From Acidobacteriota bacterium (GTDB lineage Bacteria; Acidobacteriota; Terriglobia; Terriglobales; Acidobacteriaceae), in contig JAJXXG010000332.1 of assembly GCA_021781255.1 (NCBI GenBank), positions 1-7,999 of the forward strand: a stretch of DNA of 7,999 nucleotides, read 5' to 3'. The first letter of the stretch is position 1; each line of letters opens with the position of its first letter. Below the pieces are notes generated by a model. The model saw only the letters and a program-made list of their open reading frames with translations, was not told where the DNA came from and made no database searches. Made by a program: the position numbers and the translations under genes. Positions 1 through 6,391 of the stretch are shown piece after piece.

Positions 1-822
1 TCCGGGCCGCTCAGGCCATCCGCCGTAGCAGAGCCAAAGGCCAAGATAGGGTGTGCGTGTTGAGTCAAATCGAATGCGAATGCGCACGCCGGCGCGCGGG
101 CGAAGAATTTCGCACCAGTTCTCATGTGGGCTCAGTGGTCCCGCAAACAACTTATCTCCCAGTCCGGCATCGGCAGGCATTGCGACACTCAGATCAGCTT
201 CGCCTCCATCGGTCAACCGTGCCAATGGCCAGGACACGGTGTCTCCGCTAATGCCCAGCCGGTTTCCGCCCGAGCCTTCCAGGCGCAGCGTGGAGATGGT
301 TTCCGGCAGTCGCAAAGTGTCACCAGGATCTGTGGCAAACAGTGGATGTGAACACCACGACCACGGCACGGTCTGTTTGCCCGTGTTCGTGATTGCATAA
401 GAGAGGGCCAGGCGATAGCCGGCCTCGGTTTCATCCAGTCGCAGTGTGCGCTCCAACTGCAGAGGCAGGGAAAAGCATTCTCCGGCAAGTGTGGCTGAGC
501 GCTCATCGGCATTCACCACCTGCCACTCGACGCGCCACAGATCACCATGATCGGGAATCTCCGCTTCACCTTCGGTGGTCTTCACGCGGCATGATGCAAC
601 TGAGGGAATGCACTCATCCCATCCGCTTGCATCGCCTGCGTCGAAGCTCATGGTGCGTGTGCGAGGAGCAGGCACGGCCAGTGGGGTTTGCAGCAGTTCG
701 CACTCACCAAAGCGGATTGAAGCGATTTTTCCGCCGAGCGATGGCAGCAACACCACGGAACAATCCCTCACTTGAATGAGAACGTTTTCTTTCGTGCTCG
801 CCCTATCCTCAATTTTCGGCAT
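1..822 (-). CDS. Galactose mutarotase-like (aldose 1-epimerase family) protein, 3' end cut by window edge
   Basis: The reverse strand is open from an ATG at 822-820 to the left edge, giving 274 residues with no stop. The protein matches the beta-sandwich galactose mutarotase-like fold: GGKIASIRFG (residues 30-39), SGWDECIPSV (66-75), PDHGDLW with His92 (90-96), PWSWCSHPLF with His159 (153-162), and YLGLWLCYGGWP (259-270). In this family the two histidines lie in the sugar pocket and a C-terminal glutamate acts as catalytic base. That glutamate would lie beyond the edge and cannot be checked. Family members are about 300-330 residues, so perhaps 30-60 are missing. The likely role is cytoplasmic interconversion of sugar anomers or binding of a related sugar; the substrate is unknown. 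The start overlaps the decarboxylase stop (TGATG), which suggests translational coupling. Family is confident, exact activity is not. Confidence 0.85.
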   Translation of the reverse strand, partial: MPKIEDRASTKENVLIQVRDCSVVLLPSLGGKIASIRFGECELLQTPLAVPAPRTRTMSFDAGDASGWDECIPSVASCRVKTTEGEAEIPDHGDLWRVEWQVVNADERSATLAGECFSLPLQLERTLRLDETEAGYRLALSYAITNTGKQTVPWSWCSHPLFATDPGDTLRLPETISTLRLEGSGGNRLGISGDTVSWPLARLTDGGEADLSVAMPADAGLGDKLFAGPLSPHENWCEILRPRAGVRIRIRFDSTRTPYLGLWLCYGGWPERPG

Positions 823-2201
823 CAATGCGTCCTTCCCAGAACCTTGGCGAAAGCAAGCCCCAGTCTATCCCAAATCTCTGGGAGCCACTCAGAGTGTTCG
901 GGTTTCATCAGCACAGAGCGCAGACAGGTCCCGTAACCCTGCCCCTGCGCAGGAATGCTGAAGCCCTCAAACCAAGAGTGCGGCAATTGTACAAGGGCCA
1001 GGTGGAGATTGTATCCGGCACATGCACTAAAAATTGCATGTGCCAGCTCAGAGGATTCCATCTGTGTTTTCCCGGCCACCCGCCACACCACAATATCCAA
1101 CTCCGGCTCGCCTGCCGTCCGTGCAACAAAGCGCGAGTCTGCGCGCAGACGGCGGTCAAACTCCAGTGCTGCGTCGCGGCCCTTCATCAGCCCCAGTGCG
1201 AATTCCCCACCGGACTCCAGCGGCAGCAAACGCTGAGTGGCCCACAGCGCCACGGCCGCCGCTCCTGCCCTTGAACACTCGAGAGAAATCTCGCCCAGGT
1301 GAAGTTCTTTTGAGGTGAAGTAAGTGTAAGGCGAGTCATGCTTGTAAAACTGCCCCACTGCCGGATCGCAAAACAGTACACACCCGCAACCGTAGGGCTG
1401 CAGACCGTGCTTATGCGGATCCACGACTATCGAATCGGCCTGGTCGATTGCCTCAAAGGCCCGCCGCGCTGGTTCGGCAAGCTCTGCGCGAATCAGCCGG
1501 AAGTAGCCTCCATAGGCGGCGTCTACATGAACACGACAGCCATACCGCCGGGCGAGTTCAAGGATCTCCGGCAGCGGATCTACCGCGCCAATCGCTGTGG
1601 TGCCCAGCGTGGCCACCACCGTGCCCACGTCGCCCTTGCGCAGCTCGTCCTCAAGAGCGTCCAGCTGCAAGCGCCCGGCGACATCCGCCTTAATCGCCGT
1701 GAAGGGTAGTTGCAGCACTCCAGAGATGCGTTCGTGGGTATAGTGCGCCTGCTCGCTGGCAAGAATGCGCCGGCGCGGTGCCAGTTTTCCAGCCACCCAC
1801 AGCGCTTCGAGGTTCGCAATCGTACCACTGGAGGTCAGGTGGCCCAGGTAGGGTTCAGACCAGCCGAACATCCGTGCAATCTGCGCGACGGCCTCCACTT
1901 CCATGGCAGAGCTGGCCCGGCCCCCGTCCAGTGCATGGTTGTTCGGGTTCAGCCGCATGGCCAGGGCATAGGCCGCTCGAGCCACCGGATGCGGCGGCTT
2001 GAGCATCTGGCCCGCATAGAGAGGATGGAAGTAAGGGTAGTTGTCCGCCAGACGTTGGGCAGTTTCTTCGAGCACAGCCAGCATTGCGTCCGTATCCCTG
2101 GCGGAGCGGTGTGCAGGCACAAACTCAGGAAGCTCGGCAAAGCACGACTCAAAGGAGCGATTGGCCTTGGCAAGCAGCTCCAGAACAGGATCGGGGAACA
2201 T
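822..2201 (-). CDS. Group II pyridoxal-phosphate-dependent decarboxylase
   Basis: This 459-residue protein has the full layout of a fold-type I, group II amino-acid decarboxylase (the aromatic amino acid / glutamate decarboxylase superfamily). Visible motifs in order are NPNNHALDGGRASSAMEVE (85-103), the phosphate-binding TSSGT (123-127), SEQAHYTHE with the ring-stacking His153, HVDAAYGG with Asp227 for the PLP pyridine nitrogen, and VDPHKHG with Lys264 as the Schiff-base lysine. SLECSRAGAAAVALW (307-320) follows in the C-terminal half. Length fits the family (about 450-500). The reaction would be cytoplasmic decarboxylation of an L-amino acid to an amine; the substrate cannot be read from sequence. 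The ATG at 2201 has a GAGGG-type ribosome site about 7-9 bases upstream. It leads the unit with the mutarotase-like gene, overlapping by one base. All key residues are present, so it is probably active. Confidence 0.93.
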   Translation of the reverse strand: MFPDPVLELLAKANRSFESCFAELPEFVPAHRSARDTDAMLAVLEETAQRLADNYPYFHPLYAGQMLKPPHPVARAAYALAMRLNPNNHALDGGRASSAMEVEAVAQIARMFGWSEPYLGHLTSSGTIANLEALWVAGKLAPRRRILASEQAHYTHERISGVLQLPFTAIKADVAGRLQLDALEDELRKGDVGTVVATLGTTAIGAVDPLPEILELARRYGCRVHVDAAYGGYFRLIRAELAEPARRAFEAIDQADSIVVDPHKHGLQPYGCGCVLFCDPAVGQFYKHDSPYTYFTSKELHLGEISLECSRAGAAAVALWATQRLLPLESGGEFALGLMKGRDAALEFDRRLRADSRFVARTAGEPELDIVVWRVAGKTQMESSELAHAIFSACAGYNLHLALVQLPHSWFEGFSIPAQGQGYGTCLRSVLMKPEHSEWLPEIWDRLGLAFAKVLGRTH

Positions 2202-2327
2202 TCAAAAGCCCTCGCCGGAACAGGTGTGAATACGGGCTAACGCACAGATTATGATGCAGTTTCCCGCATTCGGTACCGTAGTTTACCCTTTGCAGTTGAA
2301 CTTTCGTGTCCGGATTTTCCAGACCAA

Positions 2328-2336
2328 TGCTACACT
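2328..2336 (+). promoter_or_regulatory. Extended -10 promoter candidate for the cold-shock gene
   Basis: The sequence TGCTACACT has a TGn extension followed by TACACT, five of six matches to the sigma-70 -10 consensus. No clear -35 box lies at the expected distance, as is common for extended -10 promoters. Transcription would start near 2343, giving a leader of about 110 nt before the ATG at 2452. The assignment is inferred from sequence only. Confidence 0.45.
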
Positions 2337-2359
2337 AGCATCAGCGTTAGAACCGAACC

Positions 2360-2380
2360 GGGCGTGAGCAGTACTCGCCC
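2360..2380 (+). promoter_or_regulatory. Hairpin in the cold-shock mRNA leader
   Basis: GGGCG (2360-2364) pairs with CGCCC (2376-2380) around an 11-nt loop. An alternative pairing adds GAG with CTC inside a shorter stem. It falls at the 5' end of the predicted leader. Cold-shock genes in several bacteria carry long structured leaders that respond to temperature, so this could be regulatory, but the stem is short. Confidence 0.3.
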
Positions 2381-2451
2381 AACCAAGCAAGATTCTGCCA
2401 GTGGTCGCTCCGATTCATCCAGCGCAATTCAATCCAGGAAATCGAAACACA

Positions 2452-2652
2452 ATGGAACAAGGTACTGTGAAGTGGTTCAATGATGCGAAGGGCTTCGGCT
2501 TCATTTCGCGTCAGAACGGCGAAGATGTTTTTGTGCACTACTCGGCGATCAACTCCTCGGGCTTCAAGAGCCTGCAGGAAGGTCAAGCCGTGCAGTTCAA
2601 CGTAGTGAAGGGGCCCAAGGGCTGGCAGGCGGCAGACGTTCAGCCGCTCTAA
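2452..2652 (+). CDS. Cold-shock domain protein (CspA family)
   Basis: This 66-residue protein is a complete single cold-shock domain, the usual size for the CspA family. It starts [18 protein letters not shown] and carries RNP1 (KGFGFI, 13-18) and RNP2 (VFVHY, 26-30), the aromatic motifs that bind single-stranded nucleic acid. The conserved [17 protein letters not shown] end follows. Such proteins bind mRNA or ssDNA in the cytoplasm and act as RNA chaperones in cold adaptation or growth. I chose the ATG at 2452 because AGGAA lies 11 bases upstream and the family normally begins here. An in-frame GTG at 2401 would add 17 residues outside the domain and is rejected. It is a single-gene unit with a long leader and its own terminator at 2699-2728. 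Confidence 0.97.
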   Translation: MEQGTVKWFNDAKGFGFISRQNGEDVFVHYSAINSSGFKSLQEGQAVQFNVVKGPKGWQAADVQPL

Positions 2653-2698
2653 TCCCCCAAAGGCCGGATTCCGGCAGAATCTGACAACGCAATACATC

Positions 2699-2728
2699 GC
2701 AAGGGCTGGGAGTCATCCCAGCCCTTGC
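2699..2728 (+). terminator. Rho-independent terminator after the cold-shock gene
   Basis: A perfect 13-bp inverted repeat (GCAAGGGCTGGGA / TCCCAGCCCTTGC) with a 4-nt GTCA loop lies 47 bases after the cold-shock stop codon. It is followed by TGTTTCT, a modest U tract. The core AAGGGC(T/C)GGGA recurs in the hairpin after the peptidase gene at 5259-5303. Confidence 0.85.
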
Positions 2729-2868
2729 TGTTTCTGCGGCTTCAATTTACCGGACGGGGGACAGAACAAGATTGGCCACGAGACCAGGGTGCCTTCGCAA
2801 GACAAACGATGCAATGCGCCAAACGCTGTGCCCTTCGGATGCTGGGAGTACCGGGGCATCATGCAGCG

Positions 2869-2898
2869 CTGCCCGCACGGCCCAAGGCATGCGGGCAG
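2869..2898 (-). terminator. GC-rich hairpin, possible terminator of the coiled-coil gene
   Basis: CTGCCCGCA (2869-2877) and TGCGGGCAG (2890-2898) form a perfect 9-bp stem around a 12-nt loop, which can itself pair GCC with GGC. It lies 16-45 bases beyond the stop of the minus-strand gene at 2914. There is no U tract on that strand, so it may be a U-less terminator or another RNA structure. The rest of the gap, about 2735-2868, shows nothing I can support. Confidence 0.4.
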
Positions 2899-2913
2899 GC
2901 AGCAATTGCTCAA

Positions 2914-3288
2914 TTACGCAAACGACGGAGAAGTCAGCGCGCTCTGAATCCGGAGCTGCAGGGGATCAGTAATATCCGACATCACCTGCTGAAAGCGGGT
3001 CACTGTGCGTGGCTCACTGCTCGCAAGCTCCTGCGCAGCGGGAAACTCGGCCACGCGATTTATGGGTTCAGCGGGGCCTGAAGGCGGTCTCTGATCATTG
3101 TTGAAGTGCTCTTCCGTTTGGGCGCGCCGCTCGGCAACGGCGAGAAGCGGCTTCAGGCTATCGGTCGCAACCTGAAGCATATCCTTGCGAAGATGCAGCA
3201 TTTCAATTTGTTCGGAAAGCTGGTTCAGTTCTGCCATCGCCATATTCAGGGCGTTGCGGTAGGAATCGTAATGGTTTGTCTCGGGCAT
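2914..3288 (-). CDS. Small coiled-coil protein of unknown function
   Basis: The product has 124 residues and I do not recognise the family. Residues about 6-55 (from YDSYRNALNMAMAELNQL through EQIEMLHLRKDMLQVA to DSLKPLLAV) are strongly helical with heptad-spaced leucine, methionine and isoleucine, typical of a coiled coil. Residues 60-90 are charged and Pro/Asn-rich and probably disordered, followed by a short tail containing RFQQVMSDITDPLQLRIQ. There is no signal peptide or membrane segment. The start is set at ATG 3288, because AAGGAGAG lies four bases upstream; an in-frame start 19 codons earlier would put this ribosome site inside the gene. It sits alone, convergent with the cold-shock gene and divergent from the peptidase. 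A cytoplasmic oligomer or adaptor role is inference. Confidence 0.8.
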   Translation of the reverse strand: MPETNHYDSYRNALNMAMAELNQLSEQIEMLHLRKDMLQVATDSLKPLLAVAERRAQTEEHFNNDQRPPSGPAEPINRVAEFPAAQELASSEPRTVTRFQQVMSDITDPLQLRIQSALTSPSFA

Positions 3289-3601
3289 TGTTCTCTCCTT
3301 GATTTGCATTAAACCTTGGAGTAACTGTCCAGCGGTATTACACATTCGCGTTATTGAGATTACCTTCGAGTATCAGGCCGATCCGCCTACTTCCGTGGAG
3401 AACCCCTCTACAGCTCAATCCAGGCTCTGTGCCCCCGGCAATTTCACCCAGCGCTCTCCTCAATTCATCCGCTCGAAGCATCCATTTTTCTGGACGTGAC
3501 AGGTTCACTGAACGCCAGATTGGACACATTCTGGCGGCTTCGATAGCCTTCCATCGTACTTTTGGATATTTCAAAACCTACAGAGGAGGTCAGTTGTACA
3601 C
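3289..3601. other. Divergent intergenic region upstream of the coiled-coil gene and the S10 peptidase
   Basis: The 313-bp stretch carries ribosome-binding sites at both ends: CTCTCCTT at 3293-3300 (AAGGAGAG on the minus strand) and GAGGAGGT at 3583-3590 on the plus strand, 11 bases before ATG 3602. Promoters for both genes must lie between. TTGGAC near 3522 could be a -35 element for the peptidase, but no convincing -10 follows it. Both strands have open frames of 60-80 codons here, but none has a ribosome site or recognisable protein, and I do not call them. Confidence 0.55.
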
Positions 3602-5239
3602 ATGACCATGCCCAAAATTTGTATAAGCTTTGTGTTGCTGGCGGCAGGTTTGGCAGTCGCGCCAGTTGTAATGTCGCAGAGCAGCTCACAAGCGGCGCGC
3701 CAGACTGCTCAATCCACTCCCGCTGCTATTCCACCGGACTCAATCACTGAAGGATCCGTGACCGTGGACGGCAAACCGATAAACTATCGCGCGGTTGCCG
3801 GCACGCTAACGGTCGGTTCCACGGATGCGCAGGACGCCATGATTGGCCTCGACGGCCACTATCTGCCGGATGCAACCGTGGACACCCACGCCAAACCGCA
3901 GGACCAGCCCGCCACCGCCCGTATCTTTTATGTGGCCTACTTTGAGAAGAATCCGCCGAAGAACCGGCCGATCACCTTCCTCTATAACGGTGGCCCCGGA
4001 AGCTCCACCATGTATCTGCACATGGGCGCATTCGGCCCGGAGCGCGTGGTCATTCCACAGGATGAAACGCATCAGGAGGGCGCGCCCTACACCATTGAAC
4101 CGAATCCCAATAGCCTGCTGGACGTGAGCGACTTGGTCTTCATCGATGCGCCGGCAACTGGCTTCAGCCGCGTCTATGGCAAAGATGCGGCCAAGGCCTT
4201 TTTCGGCGTGGACCAGGACGCGCATGCTTTTGACCGCTTCATTCGCCGATTCCTCACCAAATACAACCGTTGGAACTCGCCCAAGTATCTCTTTGGTGAG
4301 AGCTACGGCACCACGCGCACGGCCGTTCTCACCAATCTGCTTCAGCGCCATCTTGACCTGAACGGCTCCATCTTCCTCTCGCAGATTTTGAGCTTTGATG
4401 ACAGCGCTGATGACCCGCAAGGCAATCCTGGCACGGACAATGGCTACTTCCTTGCCCTGCCTTCGATGGCGGCCACTGCCTGGTTTCATCACCATGTGCC
4501 CAACCAGCCCGCGCAACTTGAGCCGTGGCTCAAGACGGTGGAGCAGTTTGCCGTAGGTCCCTATGCCAGCGCGCTACTTCAGGGATCAGATCTCTCTGAG
4601 GCAGACAAAAAGCAGATTGCCGATAAGCTCGAAAGCTTCACCGGCGTTCCCGCAGCCTACTGGATCAAGGCCAACCTGCGCGTGAGCGGCGGGGAGTTCT
4701 CCAAGGAGCTTCAATCAGAAATGGGCATCACCACCGGCCGGCTGGACACGCGTTACCAGGGCCCCGATCTCAATCCGTTGAGTCAGGAGGCGCAGTACGA
4801 TCCATTCAACGCAGCGCTCACCTCGCCCTATGACACGGCCGTCAACCAGTACGTGCGCCAAACGCTGAAATATGGTGAGAATGAGACCTACAAGCCAAGC
4901 GCGTACGGACCGGACTTCCACTGGGACATGCGCCACAACCCCCCCGGCTTGCGTGGCTGGGATTCAAGCACCAATGTCATGCCTGATTTGGCAAACGCCA
5001 TGAAGCGGAATCCGAGACTGCATATTTTGCTGATGGGCGGCTACTTTGATCTTGGCTGCACCTATTTTGGTGCGACCTATGAAGATAAACATCTGCAGAT
5101 TCCCGCATCGCTCGACAAGAACATCAGCTACCACTTCTTCCAGACGGGCCATATGGTTTATGTGACGACTTCGGCCCAGAAGCAACTGCACCAGGTGACG
5201 GCCGACTTTATCCGCAGCACTGAGAATCCTGCCAAGTAA
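3602..5239 (+). CDS. Secreted peptidase S10 (serine carboxypeptidase family)
   Basis: This 545-residue protein belongs to the alpha/beta-hydrolase serine carboxypeptidases (MEROPS S10), which remove C-terminal residues from peptides, usually at acid pH. The active-site set is complete: oxyanion-hole NGGPGSS (129-135), nucleophile GESYG with Ser234, YFDLGC with Asp483, and TGHMVY with His517. Residues about 1-25 form a Sec signal peptide (basic start, hydrophobic SFVLLAAGLAVAPVV, then MSQ), so it is exported to the periplasm or outside. Bacterial S10 proteins of about 500 residues are common in Acidobacteriota. The ATG at 3602 follows GAGGAGGT by 11 bases; a second ATG two codons later is possible. 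It appears monocistronic, ending in the long hairpin at 5259-5303. Role in peptide scavenging or wall turnover is inferred. Confidence 0.95.
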   Translation: MTMPKICISFVLLAAGLAVAPVVMSQSSSQAARQTAQSTPAAIPPDSITEGSVTVDGKPINYRAVAGTLTVGSTDAQDAMIGLDGHYLPDATVDTHAKPQDQPATARIFYVAYFEKNPPKNRPITFLYNGGPGSSTMYLHMGAFGPERVVIPQDETHQEGAPYTIEPNPNSLLDVSDLVFIDAPATGFSRVYGKDAAKAFFGVDQDAHAFDRFIRRFLTKYNRWNSPKYLFGESYGTTRTAVLTNLLQRHLDLNGSIFLSQILSFDDSADDPQGNPGTDNGYFLALPSMAATAWFHHHVPNQPAQLEPWLKTVEQFAVGPYASALLQGSDLSEADKKQIADKLESFTGVPAAYWIKANLRVSGGEFSKELQSEMGITTGRLDTRYQGPDLNPLSQEAQYDPFNAALTSPYDTAVNQYVRQTLKYGENETYKPSAYGPDFHWDMRHNPPGLRGWDSSTNVMPDLANAMKRNPRLHILLMGGYFDLGCTYFGATYEDKHLQIPASLDKNISYHFFQTGHMVYVTTSAQKQLHQVTADFIRSTENPAK

Positions 5240-5258
5240 GCATGGAGGAGTAGACTGC

Positions 5259-5303
5259 GACACAACGAAGGGCCGGGAGAGAATCCCGGCCCTTCGTTGT
5301 GTC
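5259..5303 (+). terminator. Long perfect hairpin after the S10 peptidase
   Basis: A perfect 20-bp inverted repeat (arms 5259-5278 and 5284-5303, loop GAGAA) starts 19 bases after the peptidase stop. Its core, AAGGGCCGGGA...TCCCGGCCCTT, matches the cold-shock terminator core with one compensatory pair change. No U tract follows on either strand, so it may end transcription by stem strength or protect the mRNA 3' end. Confidence 0.75.
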
Positions 5304-5345
5304 TGAATGTAAGTAAAGAGCGTGTCGCGATGAATTGGTCATGGA

Positions 5346-5399
5346 TAAATTAGGTCTGCTTGCTCACTTCTGTAAGTGAGCGCGAAACTGTAAATTAGG
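5346..5399. repeat. Hairpin flanked by 9-bp direct repeats
   Basis: TAAATTAGG occurs at 5346-5354 and again at 5391-5399. Between the copies is a perfect 8-bp inverted repeat, GCTCACTT (5362-5369) and AAGTGAGC (5374-5381), with a 4-nt loop. The hairpin lies about 30 bases past the stop of the minus-strand frame at 5412 and may end its transcript, although no U tract follows. The flanking repeats are unexplained and could be chance in an AT-rich gap. Confidence 0.45.
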
Positions 5400-5411
5400 C
5401 GTGTCTGTCAA

Positions 5412-5756
5412 TCAATCGTTAGCACCGTCTACATCAACCGTTCTCAACGCTTGCCAGAACCGCAGAATCGCAGCCGCGCGTGCCAGAAGATAAGTCATAT
5501 AGAGCATTGTAAGCTGAAATCTCTCTCGCAATGAGGCTTCGCGAGCTCTTCTCAAGGCAATCAACAGTGGAGGGATCACAAGCAGCAGGAAAGTTATCAG
5601 GACAGGCCACCATATACAAGCCCAAATTGCCAGCACAATGGAAGCGAGGAACAACCAGAAGACAACAAGGGGGTAAACAGCCGCAATCACCACACCGGAA
5701 TTCCTCAAGGATGGAAGATTGCGAATGAAATCGGTAATACCGAAATGCCATGCCAA
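5412..5756 (-). CDS. Membrane-anchored C-terminal part of the split glycosyltransferase
   Basis: This 114-residue frame begins with ATG 5756, overlapping the catalytic frame by 52 bases. After GITDFIRNLPSLRNSG it has two hydrophobic segments (about 21-45 and 48-67) and then a basic, helical stretch (RRAREASLRERF, then YMTYLLARAAAILRFW). This is the usual C-terminal arrangement of family 2 transferases that dock to the inner membrane. It was probably part of the upstream gene before the frameshift. AGGAAG lies 10 bases before the ATG, so reinitiation as a separate small membrane protein is possible, though that motif also encodes residues of the upstream frame. As an independent gene it matches nothing I know. 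Confidence 0.6.
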   Translation of the reverse strand: MAWHFGITDFIRNLPSLRNSGVVIAAVYPLVVFWLFLASIVLAIWACIWWPVLITFLLLVIPPLLIALRRAREASLRERFQLTMLYMTYLLARAAAILRFWQALRTVDVDGAND

Positions 5757-6391
5757 CGATTCTTCCTATAAAACTCCATCAGCGTACGAGGAGATTTTGC
5801 ATGCAGTACCGCAAGAATAGGGTACGCAGTAACGGACATCCCACGGGCGTGCGCACGTGTGCAAAGTTCCACATCCTCGCTCGTAGGCACTCGCACGTTG
5901 AACCCATTAAGGTCACGGAAGTCGCTCGCGTGAATAAAGAGGTTGCTGCTTGGTATGAAGGAGCAGTCACCTTCTACTTCGTGAGCTTGGTAGGCTACCC
6001 AAATACGGCTTATCCATGTGGAGTCCCCAGTAAGCCGATAATGTGCACCCCACACGCCTTTCGCCTTATCGGCTAGGCGTATTCCTGCCTCAAGCCAATC
6101 CGGCGCAACATAGCAGTCTGCATCAAGAAAAGCGAAGATTTCGCCGTGCGCATGACGAGCAGCCTCATTGCGCAGTCCAGCTATTGTCCCACCTATTCGC
6201 GTTAGGATTGTTAAAGATATTTTGGATTGAAACGACTCTGCAACATCACGAGTACGATCGGTAGACCCGTTGTCAATCAATATAACTTCGAATTGATCCA
6301 GGGGTATGGTTTGTGCAGTCAGGCAGGCCAGACAGTTGGCAATATAACGTTCTTCATTCAAGGCAGGAATGATTACTGAGACTGCGTACAT
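5705..6391 (-). CDS. Glycosyltransferase family 2 catalytic domain (N-terminal part of the split gene)
   Basis: From ATG 6391 this frame gives 228 residues. It has the GT-A hallmarks: VSVIIPALNEE at the start (4-14), VILIDNGSTDRT with Asp40 for nucleotide binding, FAFLDADC with the metal-binding DAD (90-92), and SEDVELCTRA with the acidic pair 172-173 as probable catalytic base region. The last 13 residues (ISVLPISFAIFHP) look unlike the family and are read out of frame after WHG. GAGG lies about 10 bases before ATG 6391, so I prefer it over an in-frame GTG at 6427, which would add 12 residues and has no clear ribosome site. The donor sugar and acceptor cannot be told. Without its membrane tail the domain could still be soluble, but activity is uncertain. 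Confidence 0.85.
   Translation of the reverse strand: MYAVSVIIPALNEERYIANCLACLTAQTIPLDQFEVILIDNGSTDRTRDVAESFQSKISLTILTRIGGTIAGLRNEAARHAHGEIFAFLDADCYVAPDWLEAGIRLADKAKGVWGAHYRLTGDSTWISRIWVAYQAHEVEGDCSFIPSSNLFIHASDFRDLNGFNVRVPTSEDVELCTRAHARGMSVTAYPILAVLHAKSPRTLMEFYRKNRWHGISVLPISFAIFHP
5746..5755. repeat. 5-bp tandem duplication at the frameshift point
   Basis: TGCCA is repeated twice in tandem (TGGCA twice on the coding strand). Losing one copy restores a single glycosyltransferase frame. Two copies are few for a phase-variable repeat, so a one-off duplication is more likely. Confidence 0.7.

Larger units (their letters stand above)
2202..2451. other. Divergent intergenic region between the decarboxylase and the cold-shock gene
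   Basis: This 250-bp gap must hold promoters for two diverging genes. On the minus strand a CATAAT hexamer (about 2249-2254) could be the decarboxylase -10 box, but no good -35 element lies 16-18 bases upstream, so it is only a weak candidate. On the plus strand an extended -10 and a leader hairpin for the cold-shock gene are listed separately. The direct repeat GAACC-GAACC sits at about 2350-2359. No small gene is supported here. Confidence 0.6.
5412..6391 (-). pseudogene. Glycosyltransferase family 2 gene split by a frameshift
   Basis: Two overlapping minus-strand frames read as one protein: a GT-A catalytic half (5705-6391) and a membrane-bound C-terminal half (5412-5756). The switch falls at TGGCATGGCAT, where five bases are tandemly duplicated (5746-5755). 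Removing one copy joins the frames as ...FYRKNRWHFGITDFIRN..., giving 324 residues, a normal length for family 2 transferases with a C-terminal membrane anchor. A one-base deletion just downstream would explain it equally well. Such enzymes use nucleotide sugars to build surface polysaccharides at the inner membrane. No slippery heptamer is evident, so programmed frameshifting is unlikely. Low GC and the empty DNA behind it fit decay after transfer. If both halves are made separately they could still associate. The two halves are also listed individually. Confidence 0.75.

Noticed and set aside
53..779. Plus-strand open frames over positions 50-780
   Set aside because: They are shadows of the mutarotase-like gene on the minus strand, whose translation shows clear family motifs throughout.
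2401..2451. Upstream GTG start for the cold-shock protein
   Set aside because: The extra 17 residues lie outside the domain and the GTG has no ribosome site; ATG 2452 has AGGAA upstream and matches family starts.
2725..3081. 118-codon plus-strand frame across the terminator and the coiled-coil gene
   Set aside because: It starts inside the terminator hairpin, runs antisense to a gene with a strong ribosome site, and resembles no protein I know.
3806..4516. 236-codon open frame antisense to the S10 peptidase
   Set aside because: It has a biased, repetitive composition typical of an antisense frame in high-GC DNA, while the sense strand has a complete catalytic set.
5740..5760. Programmed ribosomal frameshift at the glycosyltransferase junction
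   Set aside because: No X-XXY-YYZ slippery heptamer or downstream pseudoknot is evident; a tandem duplication or one-base indel explains it more simply.
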